From: Maribacter sp.
Lineage (GTDB): Bacteria; Bacteroidota; Bacteroidia; Flavobacteriales; Flavobacteriaceae
Direction of reading: 5' to 3'
Assembly (NCBI GenBank): GCA_020629415.1
Contig: JAHDDL010000016.1
Location: forward strand, 19,592 to 83,591
DNA: 64,000 nucleotides
Position numbers and translations under genes: made by a program. Shown here piece by piece: positions 53,208 through 61,119 of this stretch; position 1 is the stretch's first letter; each line of letters starts with the position of its first letter. Under the pieces are notes generated by a model that ran no database searches, was not told where the DNA came from, and saw nothing but the letters and a program-made list of their open reading frames with translations.

Positions 53208-55829
53208 GTGGCGGATAAAAGCAAGACAAAAAAGGTAACTCCTTTAATGAAACAATATAATACCATCAAGACCAAGTATCCTGATGCCCTATTATTGTTT
53301 CGTGTAGGCGATTTTTATGAAACTTTTGGTGAAGATGCAGTAAAAGCTTCACGTATTTTAGGAATTATATTAACCAATAGAAATAACGGTGGCGAAAGGA
53401 CAGAGTTAGCGGGTTTTCCGCACCACTCTTTAAACACCTACTTACCTAAATTGGTGAAAGCAGGTCAGCGAGTTGCTATCTGTGACCAATTGGAAGACCC
53501 CAAGCAGACCAAAACGATCGTTAAACGCGGCGTTACCGAGTTGGTTACTCCTGGCGTTGCAATGAACGATGACATACTAAACTCTAAAACCAATAATTTT
53601 CTTTGTGCCGTTCATTTCGGAAGAAAGAAAATAGGAATTTCGTTCGTAGATATTTCTACCGGTGAGTTTTTGACATCTGAAGGTAGCGAAGAACAAATAG
53701 ACAAACTATTACAGAATTTCTCACCCAACGAAGTATTACTATCCAAAGCGCATAAAAAAGAATTCTTAGAGGTATTTGGAAAAAATCATCATCTATTTTA
53801 TCTAGAGGATTGGGTCTTTCAAGAAGATTATGCTTTAGAAAACCTTACCTCACACTTTAACACCAAGACCTTAAAAGGTTTTGGAGTGGACCACTTAGCT
53901 TGCGGCATCATAGCTTCTGGTGTGGTTTTGCATTACTTAGGAGAAACACAACATCGCCAATTACAGCATATATCAAAACTACAACGTATAGCCGAGGATG
54001 ATTATATATGGATGGACCGATTTACTATTAAAAATCTGGAACTGTACCATTCTACCAATATCAATGCAGTAACACTTTTAGATGTCATAGACAAAACTAT
54101 CTCACCAATGGGTGGGCGTATGATCAAAAGGTGGCTTGCCCTACCTCTTAAAAATCTGGAAAAGATAAAAAGGAGGCAGCAGATTGTTTCTTTTCTGTAT
54201 GATGATGAAATAATATTGGAAAAGTTTCAGCACCATATTAAACAAATGGGCGATTTGGAACGATTAATTTCCAAGGTGGCAACTGGCAAAGTCAATCCTA
54301 AGGAAGTAGTACAATTAAAAAATTCTTTAGAAGCTCTAATACCTATAAAGCAATTGGCAACCGCTTCTAAAAACGAGTCGCTCGCTTTAACGGGAGACCA
54401 AATTCAATCCTGCGATTTGCTTAGGGCGAAGATAAAGGAAATGCTTAGCGAAGAAGCGCCTGTTAATATTTTGAAAGGTAGCACAATTGCGGAAGGCTTT
54501 TCAGAAGAACTTGATGAACTTAGAGGGTTGGCAACATCTGGCAAAAATTACTTGAACAACATGCTAGAAAGGGAGACTGCCGCAACAGGTATAACTTCCC
54601 TTAAAATAGCTTCCAATAATGTTTTTGGGTACTATATAGAAGTTAGAAATACACACAAGGACAAAGTGCCTGAAAGTTGGACACGCAAACAGACCTTGGT
54701 AAATGCCGAACGTTACATTACAGATGAGCTTAAAGAATATGAGGCAAAAATATTAGGAGCAGAAGATCGCATCACCACCTTGGAACAACAACTATTCTCC
54801 CAATTGGTAGTTTGGATGCAAGAATATATTTCCCCGGTACAGAATAATGCCTATTTAATTGCACAATTAGATTGCCTTTGTGGTTTTGCCCAACTAGCCA
54901 AAGAAAATGCCTACCACTGTCCGTCCTTGAACGATTCTACGGATTTGGAGATAACAGATGGTAGACATCCGGTTATAGAAAAGCAACTTCCATTAGGTGA
55001 GCAATACATTACCAATGATTTACAATTAGACCGCTCCAATCAGCAATTTATAATGATTACCGGACCTAATATGAGTGGTAAATCTGCACTGTTAAGACAA
55101 ACCGCCTTAATAGTATTACTGGCACAAATGGGTAGTTTTGTACCTGCGGAAACGGCTAAAATTGGTGTAGTAGATAAAATATTTACAAGGGTTGGCGCCA
55201 GTGATAATATTTCAATGGGCGAATCTACTTTTATGGTAGAAATGAACGAAACGGCATCTATTCTAAACAATCTTTCTGAACGTAGCCTTGTGCTACTGGA
55301 TGAAATAGGGAGAGGTACCAGTACCTATGACGGTATTTCTATTGCTTGGGCAATTTCAGAATACCTGCATGAGCACCCCGCAAGAGCAAAAACAATGTTT
55401 GCCACACATTATCATGAGCTCAATGAAATGACCAATACCTTTAATCGCATTAAAAATTATAATGTTGCCATTAAAGAGCTAAAAGACACTGTCTTATTTC
55501 TAAGAAAATTGGTTCCAGGTGGTAGTGAGCACAGTTTTGGTATTCATGTGGCCAAAATGGCGGGCATGCCCCAACAAGTAATTCAGAAAGCAAACAAGAT
55601 TTTGAAAAAGTTGGAAAACAAACATGTTAGCGAAGATGTTGGCGATAAACTTAAAAGTGATGCCGATGAAATGCAACTCAGTTTTTTTAATTTAGATGAC
55701 CCATTATTGGAAGAAATCAAGGAAGAAATTACGCATTTAGACATAGATACGCTTACACCGGTAGAAGCTTTAATGAAATTAAATGAGATTAAAAGGCTGT
55801 TAACCAAGGACAAAAAAGCAACTTCGTAA
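53208..55829 (+). CDS. mutS: DNA mismatch repair protein MutS
   Basis: 873 residues, full length. Start codon is GTG: the upstream frame meets a stop and homologous openings begin near this point ([18 protein letters not shown]). Mismatch-reading Phe-x-Glu is F36-Y37-E38 in [12 protein letters not shown]. The ATPase has Walker [13 protein letters not shown] starting near residue 619, Walker [17 protein letters not shown] and [10 protein letters not shown]. It binds mispaired bases and recruits MutL. The clamp and lever regions are of normal length. No mutL nearby. Confidence 0.98.
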   Translation: MADKSKTKKVTPLMKQYNTIKTKYPDALLLFRVGDFYETFGEDAVKASRILGIILTNRNNGGERTELAGFPHHSLNTYLPKLVKAGQRVAICDQLEDPKQTKTIVKRGVTELVTPGVAMNDDILNSKTNNFLCAVHFGRKKIGISFVDISTGEFLTSEGSEEQIDKLLQNFSPNEVLLSKAHKKEFLEVFGKNHHLFYLEDWVFQEDYALENLTSHFNTKTLKGFGVDHLACGIIASGVVLHYLGETQHRQLQHISKLQRIAEDDYIWMDRFTIKNLELYHSTNINAVTLLDVIDKTISPMGGRMIKRWLALPLKNLEKIKRRQQIVSFLYDDEIILEKFQHHIKQMGDLERLISKVATGKVNPKEVVQLKNSLEALIPIKQLATASKNESLALTGDQIQSCDLLRAKIKEMLSEEAPVNILKGSTIAEGFSEELDELRGLATSGKNYLNNMLERETAATGITSLKIASNNVFGYYIEVRNTHKDKVPESWTRKQTLVNAERYITDELKEYEAKILGAEDRITTLEQQLFSQLVVWMQEYISPVQNNAYLIAQLDCLCGFAQLAKENAYHCPSLNDSTDLEITDGRHPVIEKQLPLGEQYITNDLQLDRSNQQFIMITGPNMSGKSALLRQTALIVLLAQMGSFVPAETAKIGVVDKIFTRVGASDNISMGESTFMVEMNETASILNNLSERSLVLLDEIGRGTSTYDGISIAWAISEYLHEHPARAKTMFATHYHELNEMTNTFNRIKNYNVAIKELKDTVLFLRKLVPGGSEHSFGIHVAKMAGMPQQVIQKANKILKKLENKHVSEDVGDKLKSDADEMQLSFFNLDDPLLEEIKEEITHLDIDTLTPVEALMKLNEIKRLLTKDKKATS

Positions 55830-55857
55830 TTATTTTAATTCTTTTGCACATTTTTAC

Positions 55858-55887
55858 TTTGGTTTTTACAGAATTGTATTAAATTTG
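55858..55887 (+). promoter_or_regulatory. tRNA-Gly/tRNA-Leu promoter, full Bacteroidota consensus
   Basis: TTTG at 55858-55861, 18 bases, then TAAATTTG at 55880-55887. This is a complete consensus match, 39 bases before the tRNA-Gly. A small hairpin GCATCT-N6-AGATGC follows in the leader (55893-55910). Confidence 0.75.
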
Positions 55888-55926
55888 CACCCGCATCTTT
55901 TAAGAGATGCACGTTCTTTTAAATTT

Positions 55927-55998
55927 GCGAAAGTAGCTCAGGGGTAGAGCATCACCTTGCCAAGGTGGAGGTCGCGGGTTCGAATCCCGTTTTTCGCT
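55927..55998 (+). tRNA. tRNA-Gly (anticodon GCC)
   Basis: 72 bases fold as a full cloverleaf: acceptor GCGAAAG with TTTTCGC, D stem GCTC/GAGC, anticodon loop TTGCCAA, T arm with TTCGAAT. The acceptor ends T; CCA is not encoded (next bases are CAA), so it must be added after transcription. Confidence 0.95.
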
Positions 55999-56040
55999 CA
56001 AAAAAATGTTGCCCGTCAACATTTTTTTAATGCTAAGTTT

Positions 56041-56127
56041 GCTCGAGTGGTGGAATTGGTAGACACGCCGGACTTAAAATCCTGTGCTCTTTGGGGCGTG
56101 CGGGTTCAAGTCCCGCCTCGAGTACCA
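56041..56127 (+). tRNA. tRNA-Leu (anticodon UAA), CCA encoded
   Basis: 87 bases, class II tRNA with long variable arm. Acceptor GCTCGAG pairs with CTCGAGT (first pair G-U), then A and an encoded CCA. Anticodon loop CTTAAAA reads TAA. The anticodon stem CCGGA/TCCTG has one C-U mismatch at pair 28-42. It follows tRNA-Gly by 42 bases and shares its promoter. Confidence 0.93.
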
Positions 56128-56128
56128 C

Positions 56129-56163
56129 AAACCCCTGAAATCAATTGATTTCAGGGGTTTTTT
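56129..56163 (+). terminator. Intrinsic terminator of the tRNA pair
   Basis: AACCCCTGAAATC, loop AATT, GATTTCAGGGGTT, then T tract to 56163, directly after the tRNA-Leu. Confidence 0.9.
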
Positions 56164-56252
56164 ATTTTAAAGGGGCAACCGAATCCCAAAAAGAATTTTT
56201 AATAATTTAAATCATGTAGTTATTCATTAACTTTAGTTACGATATAGATTAC

Positions 56253-56888
56253 ATGCTAAAAAAAATATTAAAAATATCCGCGTTATTATTTATCGTATTA
56301 ATATTGATGATATTTGCCTGTAACAGCATAATTTCAAACACTGCAGAAGAAAGAACGTACTCAGATATATCTTTAATTCCAACTAATCGCGTCGGACTAG
56401 TTTTAGGCACCTCTAACAGATTAACTGACGGATCCCCAAACCCATACTATACGTATCGCATAAACGCTACCAAAGCACTCTATAATGCAGGTAAAATCAA
56501 ATTTATTCTTGTTAGTGGAGATAACGGTAGCATTTATTATAACGAACCGGATACATTTAAAAAAGATTTGGTAAAAGCGGGCATCCCAGAAAAAGTGATT
56601 TTCTTGGACTATGCAGGTTTTCGTACATTAGATTCCATGTTCAGGGCAAAATTTATATTCGGCCTGGACAACGTTACGGTAATCTCACAAAAGTTTCACA
56701 ATGAAAGAGCTATTTATATAGCCAAACAAAAGGGCTTGAACGCAATAGGCTTCAATGCCAAAGATGTTTCTACCAGTCAAGGATTAAAAGTGCAAATAAG
56801 GGAATACCTTGCCCGGGTCAAAGTATTCATAGATATGATATTGAATACACAACCCAAATTTTACGGCACTACTATAGAAATTAAATAA
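56253..56888 (+). CDS. SanA/YdcF-like DUF218 envelope protein
   Basis: 211 residues. N-terminal membrane anchor (ISALLFIVLILMIFACNSII), then the DUF218 fold: VGLVLGTSNRLTDGSPNPYY, RINATKALYNAGKIKFILVSG, LVKAGIPEKVIFLDYAG, and ISQKFHNERAIYIAKQKGL. SanA of enteric bacteria affects envelope permeability and vancomycin resistance at high temperature; ElyC and YdcF are relatives. Here it stands before an Nramp-like gene (48-base gap) with no evident link. Confidence 0.9.
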   Translation: MLKKILKISALLFIVLILMIFACNSIISNTAEERTYSDISLIPTNRVGLVLGTSNRLTDGSPNPYYTYRINATKALYNAGKIKFILVSGDNGSIYYNEPDTFKKDLVKAGIPEKVIFLDYAGFRTLDSMFRAKFIFGLDNVTVISQKFHNERAIYIAKQKGLNAIGFNAKDVSTSQGLKVQIREYLARVKVFIDMILNTQPKFYGTTIEIK

Positions 56889-56936
56889 GTAATATTAAAT
56901 AGACTAAATTTAAGAGCACCAACCAAACCGTTTATA

Positions 56937-58187
56937 ATGCTCGATTTTAAAACAATTCTAAAAAATTTAGGTCCCGGACTTTTGTTTGCTAGTATGGCCA
57001 TTGGCACATCTCATCTAGTTTTATCTACCAAGGCAGGAGCACAATATGGCTGGGTAATGGTCATACCTATTATTCTGGCAAACATTTTAAAATACCCTTT
57101 CTTTGAATTCGGTGTTCGCTATACAAATGTTACTAACAAGACTTTAATAGAAGGCTATTTAAACTGCGGTAAAGGGTATTTGTGGTTTTATGCCTTAATT
57201 ACCTTAGTAACTACATTCACTATCTTAGCGGCCTTGTATACGGTTACCGCTGGGCTTTTTATGAATCTATTTGGTATTGGCCATAATTCAATAACCATGA
57301 TAGCATTGGTCTTATTTTTAATTATAAGCGCGTTACTCATTTTTGGAAAATATAAGTTTTTGGAAATTAGTTTAAAATTCGTGGTCAGCATACTGTTCGT
57401 TGCTCTATTGGTGACCACCATTTTAGTACTGGTGAAAGGACCGGTTGCACATGCCCCAAGCTTTGAACCTTTACCAATATTCAACGAAATGGGAATATTA
57501 TTTTTAATAGGACTCATTGGATGGATGCCAACCAGTGTAGAAGCCTCTAGTTGGATTAGTTTATGGAGTATAGAAAAATGGAAAACTCAAAGTAAGCCCA
57601 GCCTAAAAGAGTCTTTACAGGAATTTAATATAGGATATACCATTACGGCCATATTGGCTATTTTCTTCATGATCATAGGATGGTTTACCCTCTATGGCAC
57701 AAATATGCAACTAAGTAACAATGCGGTAAGTTTTGCCGATCAAGTAGTTAAATTATTTACCCAGCATATTGGATCATGGGCCTATCTCTTTATCGCCATT
57801 TCGGCTTTTGCCACTATGTTCAGTACTTGTATGACCGCTCATGACGCTTTAGCTAGAGTAAGTTTGGATATTATCTCTCTATTAAGACCAAAAAATAAAT
57901 GGTACATTACCAAAACAGCTTTCGCTATTGCAGTATTGGTCTTGACCATTATCAATTTTGTAGTTATAGCAGCATTTAGCGCCAATATGGGTAATTTGGT
58001 AGCCCTGGCAACCTTTGTTTCTTTTGTCGTAGCCCCCATCATAGGATACATGAATCTTAAAAATGTGACCAGTAACGATATAGACCCAAAATTACGACCC
58101 GGTAGAAGATTAAAAATACTTACCTACGCCGGTATTTTATTTCTCTCGTGCTTTGCAATTTATTATTTCTACGTTATTGTAATCTAA
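56937..58187 (+). CDS. Nramp-related transporter with non-canonical metal site
   Basis: 416 residues with about eleven membrane helices of the APC/LeuT fold. Helix 1 starts LGPGLLFASMAIGTSH (GPG at 12-14) where classical Nramps have the metal-binding DPGN, and helix 6 reads WMPTSVEASSW (197-200 MPTS) where they have an A/S-x-x-MPH-type metal ligand. So the aspartate, asparagine and histidine of manganese/iron transporters are missing, while the glycine-proline breaks are kept. Relatives with altered sites carry other ions, such as magnesium, in the NRMT group, but the site here differs enough that the substrate is unknown. Confidence 0.85.
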   Translation: MLDFKTILKNLGPGLLFASMAIGTSHLVLSTKAGAQYGWVMVIPIILANILKYPFFEFGVRYTNVTNKTLIEGYLNCGKGYLWFYALITLVTTFTILAALYTVTAGLFMNLFGIGHNSITMIALVLFLIISALLIFGKYKFLEISLKFVVSILFVALLVTTILVLVKGPVAHAPSFEPLPIFNEMGILFLIGLIGWMPTSVEASSWISLWSIEKWKTQSKPSLKESLQEFNIGYTITAILAIFFMIIGWFTLYGTNMQLSNNAVSFADQVVKLFTQHIGSWAYLFIAISAFATMFSTCMTAHDALARVSLDIISLLRPKNKWYITKTAFAIAVLVLTIINFVVIAAFSANMGNLVALATFVSFVVAPIIGYMNLKNVTSNDIDPKLRPGRRLKILTYAGILFLSCFAIYYFYVIVI

Positions 58188-58208
58188 ACAATATAAAAAT
58201 GAACATCA

Positions 58209-60119
58209 TCATTCTACGACAAATAACGTACGTTCATTCTGTTTGTGAAGAAAATCCAGACAATAGGCACCATTAACACAATTGTTTACAATGTTTTCTT
58301 CGCCATAACCAGTTGCCTCGATAATATTGTTCGAGCTCAATCCATTACTCAGAAGATAGTTTTTAATTTCATCGGCCCTAGCCTGTGATAATCTTTTGTT
58401 GGATGAACTGCTTCCCCTAGTATCCGTATAAGACTGTATTCTTAGTCTCATTTGAGGAAAACGTTCAACGGCATCTATTACCTTCTTCAATTCACTTTCC
58501 ACCTGAGCGTTTATTACCGACTTACCTTTATCGAAATAGAATTTGTTAAGTTTTATAACCGTTTTATCTTCTTTTTGTGTCACCAAGTCTTCCATTCTTG
58601 CAAGACCCATATTAAAAGATGTATTCTGTATTTCTTCCATGCCCTCCTCAGAGTATGTCGTGGAGAATATAGAATACCCATCGTTCATAGCCTGTATGGT
58701 AACTTGAGATGTCCATGGTATCTCCAATCTAAAGCTACCGTCTTCACCAGCTATAACTTCTTTTAAAATATCGCCTTGTTGATTCAACAATCTTACCTGA
58801 GCACCTTTTAAACCAACCTTATTTCTTAGGTTGACCACTTTACCACCTAGAGCAAATGTTTTTAAACCAGGTGCATTTTTAAATTCGAAACCATAAAGGT
58901 CATCACCACCTTTACCGCCTTCTCTATTAGAAGCAAAGAAACCTGACAAGCCTGTATTCTCAACATTTCTAATAATAAATCCAAAATCATCTGCATTAGA
59001 ATTTATTCCCGCACCTAAATTAACGGGTATGGTATAGGAGTCATTGGGCAACATATTGGCCTTGTATATGTCCATTCCACCAAGTCCATAGAATATATCA
59101 GAAGAAAAGTATAAACTACCATCAAAAACGTACGGTGCAATTTCGTTGCCAGGTGAGTTAATTCTAGGACCTAAATTAATTGGCGCAGACATAATTTGCC
59201 CGTTGTTCGTATACACATAATATAGATCTGTACCACCGTAGCTATCATCAAAATTAGCGGCAAAATACAAACGCTCGGTAGCATCATCAAAGTAAGGGTA
59301 GTAAAAGGAAGTACTTAAATCCTTTAATATAAATCTAAATCTATTATTCTTTGCAAGTGTACCGATCGCCAGAGCATTTTTACCGTTCTCGTCATATCTA
59401 AGCTCGCCGTCTTCTTCGTTGGATAGAATATAAAAAAACGTTTCCAACTTTTCAGAATAGTAAGGTGTAGACTTATGAAATTCAGTTGCCGGAATTTCTT
59501 TGAAATTCTCAACATCTTCCAAGGTATTGTTTGTGCTTAATCTTGCAAAATAGATATCTAAATAAGATTCACCGGTAGGCTCATATACATTTTTACTGTT
59601 TCTACCTCTACTACTACTGAACAATATTCCGTTCTTATAAAAAGCAGGCGAGAAATCTCCTTGAGCACTGTTAATACCTAAATCACGCACAAGACTATTA
59701 TCCATATTCGATGGAATATCCAATAAGCTGTAATTAAATTCGGCATTCTCCAAAAGTTCAGGAGACAATTTATCCGCTTTTGACTTCAAAAACATCTTAA
59801 CCCTATCTTTTTCCGAATTTTTAGAAAGACTCTGCAACATTTTATTAAATCTGTTTACAGACATAATAGTATCGTTCCTATTTACCTTTAAATAAAGTTC
59901 AGAAGCATTATCAAACCTACCGGTACTGAAATAAGAATCTGCAAGATTTAACAATTGATGGTTGGTCAATGAATCTTTCTGCATTTCACTTTTGTACGCT
60001 TCAATAGCTTTTTCATATTGATAGCCATAAAAAAGATCGTCAGCTTTAGACTTTTTGTTTTGTGCCGTACCAAAAAATGGTACAAAAAGCAGTAATACTA
60101 TGATTAATTTAAATTTCAT
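58209..60119 (-). CDS. OmpA family protein with TPR and PD40 regions (T9SS-associated)
   Basis: 636 residues. Signal peptide (LIIVLLLFVPFFGTAQ), then an N-terminal TPR-like part (about 20-140), PD40/beta-propeller-like repeats (LYFAANFDDSYGGTDLYYVY, SLYFSSDIFYGLGGMDIYKA), a CarboxypepD_reg domain (GGKVVNLRNKVGLKGAQVRL) and a C-terminal OmpA domain with the peptidoglycan-binding RIQSYTDTRGSSSSNKRLSQ block. In Flavobacteriia such proteins lie next to PorP/SprF genes. They are probably tied to peptidoglycan and the secreted adhesin. It begins 11 bases after the porP/sprF stop. Confidence 0.92.
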   Translation of the reverse strand: MKFKLIIVLLLFVPFFGTAQNKKSKADDLFYGYQYEKAIEAYKSEMQKDSLTNHQLLNLADSYFSTGRFDNASELYLKVNRNDTIMSVNRFNKMLQSLSKNSEKDRVKMFLKSKADKLSPELLENAEFNYSLLDIPSNMDNSLVRDLGINSAQGDFSPAFYKNGILFSSSRGRNSKNVYEPTGESYLDIYFARLSTNNTLEDVENFKEIPATEFHKSTPYYSEKLETFFYILSNEEDGELRYDENGKNALAIGTLAKNNRFRFILKDLSTSFYYPYFDDATERLYFAANFDDSYGGTDLYYVYTNNGQIMSAPINLGPRINSPGNEIAPYVFDGSLYFSSDIFYGLGGMDIYKANMLPNDSYTIPVNLGAGINSNADDFGFIIRNVENTGLSGFFASNREGGKGGDDLYGFEFKNAPGLKTFALGGKVVNLRNKVGLKGAQVRLLNQQGDILKEVIAGEDGSFRLEIPWTSQVTIQAMNDGYSIFSTTYSEEGMEEIQNTSFNMGLARMEDLVTQKEDKTVIKLNKFYFDKGKSVINAQVESELKKVIDAVERFPQMRLRIQSYTDTRGSSSSNKRLSQARADEIKNYLLSNGLSSNNIIEATGYGEENIVNNCVNGAYCLDFLHKQNERTLFVVE

Positions 60120-60130
60120 TTACGTTCTCT

Positions 60131-61111
60131 TTAAAAGAATCTAGGCGAATCTACTTGTTTAGGCTTACCCTTGGCATTCTTATCACTACTACTCTTGCTT
60201 TTTGAAGGTCCCTTTCTACCTAAATAGAACTTAAGTATAATTTCGTGAGAGCCATTATTGAAGTCTCCAAGCAAGTTTGTATTGTAATCATATGAATATC
60301 CTGCAAACAAGGTATTGGATATTTGAAAACCAGCCAAACCACTAAAAGCATTATCCAATCGATAAGAAACCCCAGCGGTTACGACGTCGGATATCAAGAA
60401 ATTACTTGATAGGTTAACGTTCACCGGTGAGCCGGATATGGTATTTACCAAGAAGGCAGGTTTGAACTTTAAATTGTCCGAAAGTTCAAAAACATAACCA
60501 CCAATAAAGTTAAACTGAATTTTATCTTCTACTATGGACGCAATCTCATCATTATATATGCCTTCTGTCAAGAAGTTGGGTACCGAAGCACCTAGATACC
60601 AATCTTCTGAGTATAAGAACGCACCGGCGCCCACCGTTGGATAGAATTTGGTAAGCATTTCATCATTGAGATTTTCACCTGGGTTTTCAAAAGTTCCCTT
60701 AGAAAAATCAACATTTAAGAATGAGCCTCCTGCATCGATACCAAACGATAATTTTGTCTCATCCGTAACCATAATTTGGTATGAATAAGAAATATCCGCA
60801 TAGGTCTGTGTTGCAGGCCCCAATTCATCATTTACGATATTTATTCCCAAACCTACTTTTTCATTCTTAAACGGCAAATTAGCACCAAAACGAAATGTTC
60901 TGGGTGCACCAGGTATATCTATCCATTGTGCCCTGTACAGACCTGAAAATTCAGGATTCTCAACAGTACCAACATAAGCCGGGTTAAAACTACCTATATT
61001 ATACATGTACTGTGTATACTGTGGTTCTTTCTGCGCAATTGCCTTAAAGCTTAACAGAGAAAATAGCACTAAAGCAATAGTATAACTCGGTTTATAAAAG
61101 TTATAATCCAT
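60131..61111 (-). CDS. PorP/SprF family type IX secretion membrane protein
   Basis: 326 residues. Signal peptide, then QKEPQYTQYMYNIGSFNPAYVG, the family hallmark, and a beta-barrel of about 14 strands ending HEIILKFYLG, followed by a basic Ser/Lys tail (KSKSSSDKNAKGKPKQ). SprF-type proteins are needed to export and attach adhesins with type B C-terminal domains. It lies 8 bases downstream of exactly such an adhesin, so it is the likely dedicated partner. It is second in a three-gene leftward operon. Confidence 0.95.
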   Translation of the reverse strand: MDYNFYKPSYTIALVLFSLLSFKAIAQKEPQYTQYMYNIGSFNPAYVGTVENPEFSGLYRAQWIDIPGAPRTFRFGANLPFKNEKVGLGINIVNDELGPATQTYADISYSYQIMVTDETKLSFGIDAGGSFLNVDFSKGTFENPGENLNDEMLTKFYPTVGAGAFLYSEDWYLGASVPNFLTEGIYNDEIASIVEDKIQFNFIGGYVFELSDNLKFKPAFLVNTISGSPVNVNLSSNFLISDVVTAGVSYRLDNAFSGLAGFQISNTLFAGYSYDYNTNLLGDFNNGSHEIILKFYLGRKGPSKSKSSSDKNAKGKPKQVDSPRFF

Positions 61112-61119
61112 AATTTATT

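Noticed and set aside
55957..56148. 63-residue ORF across the tRNA pair
   Set aside because: It is the well-known translation artefact of tRNA-Gly and tRNA-Leu sequences (VELVDTPDLK and RVQVPPRV segments).
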